A stretch of 64,000 nucleotides of DNA from NCBI GenBank assembly GCA_002049455.2, contig KV918763.1, forward strand, positions 248,001-312,000, read 5' to 3'. The position numbers were made by a program, and so were the translations under genes. The stretch is from Porphyra umbilicalis. Taxonomy: Eukaryota; Rhodophyta; Bangiophyceae; Bangiales; Bangiaceae. Shown here in pieces: positions 1 through 10,170 of the stretch (the first letter of the stretch is position 1; every line of letters starts with the position of its first letter). The notes beneath the pieces were generated by a model. That model saw nothing but the letters and a program-made list of their open reading frames with translations. It was not told the DNA's origin and did no database searches.

Positions 1-36
1 GCCTTCATCATGCCAATACCGACACAGCACCCTGGT

Positions 37-442
37 GTATTGCTGATCTCCGAATTTTGTCCTGGGGGACAGAGACAGAGACTGACTCTGAATAAGAGCA
101 CTTTATTGGTTTAAAACGACAGTAAGAAGGCATCGAAGCCAATAGAAAGCCCGCATTCTGTGCCAGGACCTTGCATCGAGCAGAACTCACTGTTTGTTGC
201 CGCTTGATCCGCTTTTCTTGGCATTGAGCAAGCTGCCCACGCGAGATCTTGAGAATTTCTACTGTCTCCTCGCCAGAAGTGCAGATGAGAGGAGGAGCTG
301 ATGTTGATTTCCAGGCTGCATGGGCACATGTAAGAAATCAGGAGCACCAAGTCAGTCCCAGGGGCGCATCTGATTGGTGGAGAGAGTCGGTCCGCAAGTC
401 AGTCTCTGTCCACCAGGACAAAATTCGGGGATCAGCAATACT
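37..442. mobile_element. MITE-like element with ~45-bp terminal inverted repeats
   Basis: The left end (about 37-87, starting GTATTGCTGATC) reappears as its reverse complement at about 398-442, ending GATCAGCAATAC. The arms share CCGAATTTTGTCCTGG and differ by two substitutions and a 6-nt duplication in the left arm (AGAGAC). The interior of about 310 bp has no recognisable transposase. Size, inverted ends and lack of coding capacity fit a non-autonomous DNA transposon. A TA dinucleotide lies within both termini, but a target-site duplication cannot be fixed because the exact ends are uncertain. Confidence 0.7.
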
Positions 443-905
443 CTTCCCGGTTCATCCCAGCCCAGCCCACCTGTACGTCCAAGCACAGCTCACCCCACTA
501 CAACAACCGCACATGCCCCACCCCATACACTCCAACCACCGGACCCTACCCACTTCCACGCCATCCGAACCCGCCTCGCCTCGCCTCTTACACACTGCAC
601 ACCCTACCAACCCCGCCCTACGCACACGCACACCACCCCAACCCACCCCGCGCCGCCTCCTACGCCCCCCACACCCCCCACCCCCCCCACCCCACCCCCC
701 ACCCACCCCCCCACCCCACCCCCCCCCACCTCACCCCACACCCCCCCACCCCACACCCCCTCCACCCCACACCCCCCCACCCCACACACCCCCCACCCAA
801 CGCACCCCCCACCCCACACACCCCCGACCCCACACCCCTCCCACCCCACACCCCTCCCACCCCACACCCCTCCCACCCCACACCCCCCCACCCTACCCGC
901 ACCCA
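443..905. repeat. C-rich low-complexity tract (CACCCC-type)
   Basis: The plus strand is nearly free of G and from about 640 to 900 consists of degenerate CCCCACC units. A clearer 16-17-nt period (CACCCCACACCCCTCC) is visible at about 825-890. The complementary strand is a dense series of G runs and could form G-quadruplexes. Open frames through it on both strands only encode Pro/His/Thr or Gly/Val strings and are not credible genes. Confidence 0.85.
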
Positions 906-1681
906 CCCGACCCCGCCGCGATCACGGCACCCCACCCGACCCATGCCCCCCACCCCACCCACCAACGACGACCACCGCTGAGACTACTTTTGGACGAAAT
1001 AATTCTGTCATGGGGCCTGAAATTCCGACCGACCCGCACACTTCATGTGCATGCCGTGTCATGAATTACTCTAGTGCCTGTGAACACTGGCCCAGTGGCT
1101 GGAATCGGGTGTGAAAACTGACACTGTTGAACGATCAGCAATCCGGGGTGGTCGCGGACGGACAAAGTAGCCTACAAGCGTCTTTAAGAGAGTAGATGGA
1201 AACCATTCGTGCCTCAAAAGTAGTTGATACAACAAAAGAGAAGAATTTTCAACAGCGGAGAAAAAGCGGGCATCGCATGCGATGCCCGCTTTTTCTCCGC
1301 TTGCGCGCAAGAGTGCGCGGGTACAGTCTTTCTCCATTGCTGTGACATCCTGTCTTGAGCACGGTGTCTAGAAACGAAAGAGGATGGACCGGCCTCTACG
1401 GTGCGATCAAGGCCGATTTCTGTCTGCGGTCGTCCGCCACGTACGCAAATCAGGTGCCACGTAGGCAGAATACGATCGCCACAAAGGGTGCCCAGCAGTG
1501 GAGAAAGGCTGTACGTAAACGCTCGAGTGCGGGGCGGTGTCTGCGGGGTGAGGCGCACATGCTCGTGGCACGTGAGGCTGTTGCTCATGATCGGCAGTGC
1601 TTGCTACTCATTCTGTTACATGCTTCGCGTCATCCGCGTGATCTATACCCCTCCGCAAACGCACGCAGCTATTCCTGTGAC
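906..1681. other. Intergenic, no gene seen apart from the 1255-1300 palindrome
   Basis: This 776-bp stretch has ordinary composition. It holds no family signature on either strand. It lies downstream of the EPL1-like gene, so its right part should contain that gene's 3' UTR. Confidence 0.5.
1255..1300. repeat. Perfect 46-bp palindrome
   Basis: GCGGAGAAAAAGCGGGCATC is followed without spacer by its exact reverse complement around a central GCATGC. All 23 base pairs of the stem match. It could extrude as a cruciform or, if transcribed, fold into a hairpin. Confidence 0.95.
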
Positions 1682-4258
1682 CTACACCTCCACGATCAGC
1701 GGCGGTGGCCGCACCGAAAATGCAGGCAGCCGCGCGATATTGGCGGCACCCGCCACCAACTCCACATCATCCTCCTCCGCCAGCCCACCCGCTCGCGGCG
1801 GCCACGCGTCACGATCCGACGGTGCCCGTGGCGGCTCGCCCGCCGCTTCAACAACTGCTGCCGCCGCCGCCGCCGCCGCCGTCGCCCGCCGCGTCCGCAC
1901 CGCCCAAGTGCCATCGACTTCAACCTCCTTGCGCGCCGCCACCGCCGCCGCGCGCGCGCGGCTCGGCCAGTACAATTCCCCCCCGTCGATGGTCCGCCCA
2001 ACGACCGTCGCGGCCGGCATCAGCGGCGCCAACGGCGCCATCAGCGCCCGCACCTCCGCCGCCGCCTCGTGCACCCAATCGTGTTCCTCCCCAAGCACCG
2101 CCCCCGCATCGTGGTAGGGCACCCCCGCCGTGTAGGCGCCGCCCATCGTCACGGATGCCGGGTAGGAGGCCGCCCGCACGCCCCGCTCCGGCTCATAGAC
2201 GACGCGGTCAAAGATGAGCCGCCCGCCACGTCCGAGGCGACCCCGCCCCCGGTACGGGATGGGGGTGCCGTCGGGTTGACGGCCGACCGCCGCCGCCGCC
2301 GCCTCGTACGCCGCGTCCGCGTCGGCGCGGCGGCGGCGCGCGTCCGCGTCGACCGACGCGGAGAGGTCGACGCCGAGCGCCGCCTCGTTGCGGCGCGCAA
2401 ACGCGGGCATGCCCGACGGCGCGCCGGGGGGGGCGTACGGGTCGGGGCCGGGGGGCGCCCACGGGCGGGGGCGCGCGCGCTTGGCGGCGGGCGCGTAGGC
2501 CGACGCGGCGGGCGCGCCACGCTTGGCCCCACGCTGGGCGCCGCGGCGGAGGCGGTCCCGCAGCGGTAGCGGCGCCGCGGCGTCACCCCCGCTGCCGCCG
2601 TCGGGCAGGGGCGTGGCGGCGAGCGCTGCAATCATCCGCGCGTCCAAGTCGACCGGCCGCGGCGCCGTCGGCACGTCCCGCACCGTATTGCGCTCCGACG
2701 CGGCCGCAAACACCCGGTGGTCGTACGGGGACACCCCATAGTTGATAAACTTGCCTGCAAAGTAGCGCATGTGGCGGAGGAACTTTTGGCCCGCCTCGTC
2801 AAAGAGGAAGGCGTCCAGGCCGTGGGCGCGCACCGACGCAACGCCGCTGGCAGTGCCGCCGGCGGGACGCACGCCCGCGCCCCGCCGCCCCGACGACCCG
2901 TCGCGGCCGCCGTCGCGACTGCCGCGCTCCCCGCCGCCGCCCGCCGCCTTTTCCGCCGCCGCTGCCGCGCGGCGGCTCGCATTGGCCGCCGCCGACGCTT
3001 TGCGTGCGGCGGTCGCGGCGGCGGTGACGTGCGGGCCGCGCGCGCGGGACATGCCTGCGCCCGGCCGGGCGGGGCGACGGGCCGCCTTTTTGGGCCGCCG
3101 CACCGCCAGGGGGCCTGCGCTCATGCCCGGCGGCGGGGCCGCCAGAGCGTGGAGGGGGGGCGGCCCAAACGCGGCGCCGATGAGCAGGTCCCGCGGTAAG
3201 TTGAGGCCCGACAGCGGCAGCGTGATGCTGCCCGCTAGACTATACTCCCACCCAGGCACGGGCGCCACGTCCGACGCGGCGCCGGTCGCAGACGCGGCGC
3301 CGACGACGGGCTCGGGGAGCGTCACGCCGTCGCCCTCCCCGGCCGCGAGTTGCCGCAGGTAATGCGCCGCGCGGGGACCCGAGCGCGCCAACTCGGCGCG
3401 CGCGAGGAAGGTGTCCATCGCCGCCAAGTCGGACCGCGTCCGCTCCCGCCGCACGACGGCGGCGAGCAGATTACGCGCCTGCACCAGCTCCTTGCGCAGC
3501 AGCACCGCACGCTTGTAATTTTCATACGTGTTTTGGCGCCCGCGGCCGGTGCGGCCGCCGCCGCCCGCCGCGCCGTCGCGTGGCCGAAACGCCACCGACG
3601 GGTCTGTGTTGCCGGGCGATACAGGCGGCTGGTGGAGGCGGAGGAAGGAGCGGCCGCCCCGCTCAGTGCGGCGCGCCACCCAGTGGCGGTGGAGCTCCTT
3701 GCGGGCAGCGTCAGAGGGGATGAGGGGCGCGAGTAGCGCGCGGATAGGGGGGCCATAGGGCGGCAGTGTCGGCGACCGCGACTGCGCCTTTTCCAATGCG
3801 TCCATCCCCCGCTCGAGCGTGTCTGCGGATATGCCTGGTGGCGAGCGGGTGGCCAGGTCGGTCAGGAAGCGCTCGTCCGTAAAGTCCGCGTCGTACTCGA
3901 CGGTCGTCCGTTCCAGCTCCTCGTCATTCTTGTCAAACACAATGTAGTGGGAGGGCGGACGCACAAACTGCGTGAAGGGTGCATCATCATAACCGGGGAC
4001 GACCGAGACGACCGGGACGGGGATTTCCAGAGCTTTGGCCTTTCCCGCTGCCGCGCCGCCACCGCCCATGACCGACGCCAGGAGGGCTTGCTGCAGGTGG
4101 CGCTCCTCCTCCTCGGCGGGGTCCATGCCCGTCGCCATGGCCGGCAGGGTGCGGGAGACGAGGACGTCATCTTCGTGGCGCAGGTCCTTGGACGACTTGA
4201 TGATAGGGAGGGGCTTGTTCAGGTCAATGGGCCGGGGGCGAAAGCTCGGGCGACTCAT
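1682..4258 (-). CDS. EPL1: Enhancer-of-polycomb-like protein (EPL1, NuA4 scaffold)
   Basis: Single open frame of 858 residues. The N-terminus SFRPRPIDLNKPLPI matches the EPL1 start, where the family has S-F-R-x-R-x-L/I-D-x-x-K-P-L-P-I. It is followed at about 75-145 by the EPL1 domain: IPVPVVSVVPGYDD, then SHYIVFDKNDE, then VEYDADFTDERFL, the last matching the family's 'YDMDEEDExFL'. About residues 185-290 hold an HRHWVARRTERGG block, DPSVAFRPRDG (family 'DPYVCFRRRE') and a basic helical segment NYKRAVLLRKELVQARNLL. In yeast and animals EPL1 links the Esa1/Tip60 acetyltransferase to nucleosomes inside NuA4/TIP60. The C-terminal half is Ala/Arg/Gly-rich and probably disordered, apart from a conserved-looking block FLRHMRYFAGKFINYGVSPYDH. 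No intron is evident. The assignment rests on several co-linear motifs, so the family is quite sure; complex membership is inferred. Confidence 0.82.
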   Translation of the reverse strand: MSRPSFRPRPIDLNKPLPIIKSSKDLRHEDDVLVSRTLPAMATGMDPAEEEERHLQQALLASVMGGGGAAAGKAKALEIPVPVVSVVPGYDDAPFTQFVRPPSHYIVFDKNDEELERTTVEYDADFTDERFLTDLATRSPPGISADTLERGMDALEKAQSRSPTLPPYGPPIRALLAPLIPSDAARKELHRHWVARRTERGGRSFLRLHQPPVSPGNTDPSVAFRPRDGAAGGGGRTGRGRQNTYENYKRAVLLRKELVQARNLLAAVVRRERTRSDLAAMDTFLARAELARSGPRAAHYLRQLAAGEGDGVTLPEPVVGAASATGAASDVAPVPGWEYSLAGSITLPLSGLNLPRDLLIGAAFGPPPLHALAAPPPGMSAGPLAVRRPKKAARRPARPGAGMSRARGPHVTAAATAARKASAAANASRRAAAAAEKAAGGGGERGSRDGGRDGSSGRRGAGVRPAGGTASGVASVRAHGLDAFLFDEAGQKFLRHMRYFAGKFINYGVSPYDHRVFAAASERNTVRDVPTAPRPVDLDARMIAALAATPLPDGGSGGDAAAPLPLRDRLRRGAQRGAKRGAPAASAYAPAAKRARPRPWAPPGPDPYAPPGAPSGMPAFARRNEAALGVDLSASVDADARRRRADADAAYEAAAAAVGRQPDGTPIPYRGRGRLGRGGRLIFDRVVYEPERGVRAASYPASVTMGGAYTAGVPYHDAGAVLGEEHDWVHEAAAEVRALMAPLAPLMPAATVVGRTIDGGELYWPSRARAAAVAARKEVEVDGTWAVRTRRATAAAAAAAAVVEAAGEPPRAPSDRDAWPPRAGGLAEEDDVELVAGAANIARLPAFSVRPPPLIVEV

Positions 4259-5750
4259 CGTTGCTGTGCTAGGCAGACGCGGCTAACAGGAGGGGGGAGA
4301 GGCGGGAGATGCAAAAAAAAAAAAGGGACCAGAGAACAAGAAAAACGGCCAGCCACCGGACACGTGGAAGGGGACGACCCCCCCTAACACCCTGATCAAG
4401 GAGGATATCCGTTGACACCCAGCACCGGCCACGCGAGCGCTCCTCGTGACAAAAAAAAAAGGAACGGAACCGCGTATGCAGCTGATCTCTCAACAGCACA
4501 CTGGACGGGACGGCCCGCGGCCGCCGGCACCACGGCCGGTCGCCAGAGGCGGGGCGCACGGTGGTCACGCTCCGCACCGCGCTGGCGCAAAAGACGGGCC
4601 AGGCGAGCGTCCTCGTGGTGGTAGTCTCCAGCGAACCCTGAACTTGGACTCTGCGGGAGCTTTCGCAGTGATTAATTTCAGTCCAGCTGCCGCAGAACTG
4701 GAATTGATGTCCAGATTCTTCATAGGGCAGACTTGACCTCTGACAGGTACACTACAGTACCCAAACAAATAGAATTGAACAACCTCGCGAGGTTGTGAGA
4801 CTGGAGCTACGACTCTGCTACGGACCAGCAGTGGGAGAGGTACTGTATGCAGCCAGTGCACGGTGAGAAGGTGGCAGGGGACGGTAACCCGTACTCTATT
4901 TGTGGAACCGTATACTGATGGTGTCGGCGGGGGCGGACGGATGGCCATCTCTTTAGCCGGCCGCCGTCGACCTGTCCGAGCCCATTCGCCCAACATGTAG
5001 GCAGCGCCGCATACGGTGGCTTGTACGGGGTCGCCAGGGATTGAGCTTTTCTCCATGTCTCGAAGCACCGCCGTCCTAGGCTGGCAATTGGACACGGAGG
5101 ACGAGGCACGGAAGCAGACCGAAACCTGTGCCTCTCTGAGCATGGTGCCTGGTGGAAAAGTCTTGAGAAGGCTACGAGCCCGACATTCTGAGCCTGCTTG
5201 AGAGCCCAGGTCGATAGCGACCTTGGCCTCGGACTCCTCGTACAGAGGACACAAGCATTGTGACGAGAACCGGGTGGGATAGCAAAATATTGTGTGGCTA
5301 GGTCGCAACACTTAAACTGTCTGAATTTATGGCACACTGACGCGGCTCGGCAACCTGGACAAGGCGTGGCACGTGGCCAGACGCTTCCCCAAGGGCACGC
5401 TGGCAAGACTGGACGTGACCCGTCCGCCTCCGCCTTATCGCCGGCAGGCGCCATCAACCACACCAGCGCACGCGATGCAAACTCACGCTCGGCCTCCACA
5501 CCGCGACTGCCACAGCAAGAGCAACGGACGCCGGCCTGGCCGCAATGATTGGCGCGCACGGGCGAGCACGGTGGCCACTGACGACAGCAATGAGATGCAT
5601 CAAACCACGCTTCCGTTTTATCCATCCAGCCCCTAAGAGGGAGACGCAGCTGGGGAGCCCGGATGATATGCCGAGCGAGCCGCGCCACACACCCACCCCC
5701 GCCTCCGTGGGAAGCAACAGAAACAAGAAACCATCATATAGCAACTGCAC
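4259..5750. other. Intergenic, no gene recognised
   Basis: Between the start of the EPL1-like gene and the 3' end of RPL10. It contains an A12 run near 4313 and an A10 run near 4450. A perfect 18-bp palindrome ACAACCTCGCGAGGTTGT lies at 4779-4796. The ~4640-4910 part is noticeably less GC-rich than the genes. Open frames here show no family similarity. Confidence 0.5.
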
Positions 5751-6644
5751 TCACAACACCAAGGGGCCCTTGTTGCTCTGCAGCTTGCAATAGGCACCGT
5801 CCGGGATGATCTTGCCAGCAGCTTTGAGCTCCACATACTCCTCCCGCGTAAAGCGAGTGAAGCCCCAGTTCGACGACACATACACCTTTTGGCGGCCCGG
5901 GAACTTGTACTTGGCGCGGCGGAGCGCCTCGAGCACAATCGCCTTGTTCGAGTCCTTGGAGCGCACCGAGAGGAGGGTCTGGCCAATGTTCACGCGCGCG
6001 ACCGTGCCCTGCGGCTTGCCAAACGCACCACGCATGCCCGTCTGCAGCCGATCAGCGCCGGCGCAGGAAAGCATCTTGTTGATGCGGAGGACGTGGAAGG
6101 GGTGCACGCGCACGCGCATGTGGAACGCGTCCTTTCCAGCCTGGGTCGACATGTACTTGTTGCACGCGACGCGGGCAGCCTCAATGGCCTCGGAAGACAG
6201 CTGCTCCTTCTCGTCCGACACCATGTGGGCGGCAAAGGGGAAGTCATCGACGTGGGCGCGCTTGCGGCCGAGATCAAAGATGCGGATCTTGGGGTCGGGG
6301 ACACCCCGGCAGTACCGCGACTTGGGGTACGGCTTGTTCTTGCAGTAGCGGTAGCACCGCGCCGGGCCTAACAAGCAGCCGAAAAACACCCACGGCCACA
6401 GCGCAAGAGAAAACGAACAGGAGCCCAGAAGCCAACAGCACGAGCAAACACCATGTCAGTCACAGGTCATCGTAGCTCGGCACAGGCCAAGGCCCACCTC
6501 AGCCTAGAGGTGTCACACGCTCTGCCACAGTAGCTCTCGTCACACGTGTCCGTAGCGCCCGCGCCGACGACAGGTGGCGGCCTCATCCGGCGCCCACAGC
6601 AGCAGGCGTTCTGCGAGGACGAGACAAAACGTACGACGCCCCAT
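5751..6644 (-). CDS. RPL10: 60S ribosomal protein L10 (uL16), two exons
   Basis: Exon 1 is only 10 nt (6644-6635, encoding MGR plus one base). The intron is 6634-6368 (267 bp, GTACGT...TTAG). Exon 2 is 6367-5751. The junction joins C to GC and rebuilds the universal uL16 start [20 protein letters not shown], which the open frame alone lacks. The 208-residue product then shows [36 protein letters not shown] and the [16 protein letters not shown] loop, which reaches the peptidyl-transferase/P-site region in eukaryotic ribosomes. Human RPL10 is 214 residues, so the gene is complete. The cytosolic type is certain because plastid and bacterial L16 are far shorter and different. Confidence 0.97.
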
Positions 6645-7536
6645 GGTGAAGGTGGTAGTGTAGACGCGGCAAGCAGCCGCAACGGTCTCCTCGAGGGGGG
6701 TGTGGCGCCGCGCTCGAGCGCGACGGATTGCGCGTTGGCGACGGTGGGCAGTCCAGCAACGCCGCTCTCTGGGCGGAACACGACGGCGCAACCCTCGGCG
6801 GCACACCCCTCCGCACACACACTCGGATCGGTTGAGAGGTGGCTGGTCGATCGCCCCGATGGGGGTCACTTGATATAGGGCCAGACAGCTGTCAGGGTGG
6901 GGTGCACTGTAGATGCCAAGGGGCTCACATGCGCCCTCCATCCACATCTGCTCCCCCTTCCATCGAGATTCCCCGTGCATTCCATCCAAGAAGCTGCTTC
7001 CAGCGTCCAAAATGGTGGGCCGTCCACAACCCTTCTCTCCACGTGGCACGGAACAGTTTCGCAAGCTTGTACTTTCCAAGCACCTATCGTACCACGTATT
7101 TCATGGGTCGGTCGGGAGACAATATTTGGCAGCACCCAAGTGGGCTACTTTGACGCGCTTTCCACACTCTTCCCACGGCCGGTCGCGGTGGACGTTGTCA
7201 CCATCCCGCCGACATCCGTGTCGCCCACCTCGACTTTGTCAATCCGCCACGGCCGGCGTCCCCCCGCTGCCAACGTGGTGCCGTCACCCCACTGGCCGTC
7301 GTTATCACAGCTCTCGACGCCCCGTCGACTGCTGCTGCATTTTCTGGGCTCTGCCGCTCGGTTCCGGTGCCGACGTCGTCGTCCCCGTCGGCGTTGGCCA
7401 CCACCACCCACCTCGTCGCGTCGCCCGCGGGCCCCGCCGACGCGTGCCCCCTGCGCTCACCCCCCCCTCCCCCCCCTCCCCCCCCCCCGACGCTCGCGCC
7501 CCCCCCCCCCCCCTCCCCCCCCCCCTCCCCCCCTCT
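6645..7536. other. Intergenic between divergent RPL10 and TIM16
   Basis: About 890 bp separate the two divergent start codons, so promoters and 5' UTRs of both genes must lie here. The last 100 bp before TIM16 are almost pure C with T interruptions (7461-7534), a polypyrimidine leader also seen before several other genes in the window. No RNA gene or extra protein is seen. Confidence 0.5.
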
Positions 7537-7916
7537 ATGGCGTCCCGCATCATTGCGCAGGTTGTTGTCGTGGCCGGCACCTACGCCGTCCGCGCCTTTG
7601 CCGAAGCGTACCGGCAGGCGTTGGCCAATGGCGCGTCGGGCGCTGCCGGCCGCGCCGCCGCGCGGAGCGCCGGTTCGGCGGGCGCCCGCGCCGGCGCCAT
7701 GAGCGCCGACGAAGCAGCGTCGGTGCTTGGGGTGCCGCGCGACGCGGCCGCCGAGGCGGTCGCCGCCCGCTTTGAGCGCATGCTCGCCGCCAACGAGCCG
7801 TCCAAGGGCGGCAGCGCGTACTTGCAAGCCAAGGTGCGCGTCGCGCGGGAGACGCTCGAGCGGGCGGCGTTGGAGCGGGAGGCGGCGCGGTCGGGGGGGG
7901 GGGGGGGGGGAGGTGA
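7537..7916 (+). CDS. PAM16: Mitochondrial import motor subunit TIM16/PAM16
   Basis: The ATG follows a C-rich leader. MASRIIAQVVVVAGTYAVRA matches the TIM16 N-terminus (M-A-x-R-I-I-A-Q hydrophobic anchor). The J-like domain follows: MSADEAASVLGVPRDA, then RFERMLAANEPSKGGSAYLQ and KVRVARETLE. As expected for TIM16, the HPD tripeptide of true J proteins is absent. In the import motor TIM16 pairs with TIM14/PAM18 and restrains Hsp70 activation at the inner membrane. After about 119 residues the frame enters an 18-nt G run (7893-7910). As given the frame stays open, but a run one base longer (or two shorter) would end the protein at TGA 7914-7916. That matches the usual ~120-130 residues. Alternatively AG|GTGAG at 7911-7917 is a splice donor. 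The end is therefore approximate. Confidence 0.85.
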
Positions 7917-8431
7917 GGGCGCGCGGCGCGTGCGCGCCCCGAGACGCGCGTGGGGGGGGGGAGCGGGGGAGCGGGGGAGCGGGCGGAGGCGGGGGGTCAA
8001 AAGGGCGGCGATGATGGTATGCGCGGGTGGCGGCCGACCGGACGGACTGTGGTGGCAGGAGGGGCGGGGGAGGCAACGTGCTCTGTGTATTGGTTTTGGG
8101 AGAGGAGGACCACGCGGGTGGCGGCGGTGGAGTGGGGTGGGGGCGACTGGGCAATGGCGGGCGCCCGCGTGCTTGCGCGGCGTCACCGTCTGCAATGTAC
8201 TTTTTTTTCGTGGTGTCGAACGTCCTGCTCCGCGCTCGACGTGGTGTGTTTGGGCCGCGAGCTGTGTGGGGCGTGTACACGCGACGACTCTCCTGGCCGC
8301 GCGCGGCCCCACGGGCTGTGGGGGTTGGGCGGTTGCCGTCCGAGCAACCACGTCGAGCTGTTTACAAAAAAAAAAACCGTCGCCCCGTGCGGGCGCGCAC
8401 GACACACGACCCACGGCCCGCGCGCGGGCGC
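7917..8431. other. Intergenic between convergent TIM16 and RRN3
   Basis: About 515 bp between two convergent 3' ends. It contains T8 near 8203 and an A10 run near 8366 flanking lower-complexity GC-rich DNA. No gene signature is seen. Confidence 0.5.
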
Positions 8432-8794
8432 CTAGGCCGACGGCCGCCCCCCCGCCGCCTGCCCCCGCAACAGGCCCCGCTCGGAGAGGTGCGCGGCGGC
8501 CGCCGGCAGCCCACACACCTCGAGGGGAAAGGCGGCCCAGGCGCCCCCACCCCCCCCTCGGCGGCGGCGGCCGCCGCCGCCGCGGGCGCGCCCCCGCCCA
8601 CGTGCACGCCGAGGCGGCCGAGCGTCGCAACGACCGCCGCCCGCGCGTCGGGGGGCAGCCGCCCGAGCGGCGCCAGCCGACTCGCACACACGGTGCCGAG
8701 GCGGAGGCGGCCGACCCACTCGGCGCCGAGCTCGGGCGCGCGTCGCACGAGCACCAGCGCCACCCCCGCAACCGTGTCGTGAAAGAGGCCGTGC

Positions 8795-8829
<35 letters not shown>

Positions 8830-8973
8830 GCCACCCCCGCCGCCGCCACCGACGGCGGTACCACCGCCATTGAGGCGCCGCCGCTTGGCGCCGCCGCCGC
8901 CACCGCCGCCACCGCCACCGCCACCGCCACCGCCGCCGCCGCCGCCGCCGACGGCCACGTCGTTCCCGGCGGC

Positions 8974-9004
<31 letters not shown>

Positions 9005-10138
9005 GCCACCGCCGCCACGTACGCGTGGACCCACCCGAGGACGGCGGTGAGCCACGAGCGCACGTCTGCCGGGGAGCCCAACCGCGCGACGAGCGCCGCC
9101 GAGGTGCGGAGGGCGGCGGAGCGCGCCGCCGACGGGGCGCCCGCGTCGGCCGCCACCGCGCGGAGGCGCGCGGCGGTCGCCGCCGCCGCCCCCGCCCGCC
9201 CGCCCGCCGCCGCCGCGAGCACCCAGTGGCACGCCGACGTCGCCGGCGCCGTCGACGACGTGGCCGCCCACGCGGTGTAGACCGCGTGGTGGGCGCCCGC
9301 CGCCGTGGCAACGCCGCCGCCACCGCCGCCGCCGCCGCCGCCCCCCGCCGCCACGTCGGCCCCGTGCCGCAGCAGCGGCAGCAGGAGCGCGTCGAGCTTC
9401 TCCACCAGCGGATCCACGGCGGCGGCGGCGGCGGCGGCGGCGGCCGCGTCGCCGTCCGACGCGGGCGCGGCGTCACCCGCCGCCGCGTCGGGCGCCCCGT
9501 CGGGCGCCGACGACGCCGCGTCGTCGGTGGCGGGGGGGCTCGGCTCGCCGCCCGACGCGTCGACGGCGGCCGTTGCCGCCGCCGCCGCCGCCGCGGCGGC
9601 GGCGCCACCACCACCACCACCGTCGCCCCCCGCGGGGGTGGTCGGCCGGTCGGCGAGCGCCCCGACTTCCGCGTCGACCGCCGCCGCGCGCTCCGCAACG
9701 AGCCGCACGCAGTCGGCGGCGAGGCCCGCGGGCGCCCACCCCCCCCCTCGGGCGACGCCGCGACGCACGACGCGAGGCGCAGCACCCCCGCCGAGGCGGC
9801 GGCGAGCACCCCCGCCGGCCGCCGGTGGTGGGGAAACCGCCGCCCGAGCGCCGCCCGCACCGCGTCGGCGGCGGTGCGGGGGTAGAGGCCGAGCAGCCGA
9901 CCGACGGCCGCGGGGACCGCGTCGCACCCAGGCGCCGCGGCGGCGGCGGCGGCGGCGGCGGGGGTGGGGAGCAGCGCCAGCGCAGAGAGGGAGAGCGCAG
10001 ACGCTTCGACGTAGGAGGCAGACGCGGACGCGAGGGTGAGGGCGAGCGCCGCCGCCGCGGCCACCGCGTCGGGGGGGGGGGGGGGGGGGGGTCCCCGCCG
10101 CCGCCCACGCCAGACGCCGCGGCGGTGGCGGCGGTGGC

Positions 10139-10170
<32 letters not shown>

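Noticed and set aside
249-1064. Proline/histidine-rich open frames in the C-rich tract
   Set aside because: Direct translation of a simple repeat, open in several frames; no start context or conserved end.
6913-9885. 990-residue plus-strand open frame
   Set aside because: Only the 7537-7916 part (TIM16) is a real protein. The upstream part is the C-rich leader and the downstream part is antisense to RRN3, giving Pro/Arg/Gly strings.
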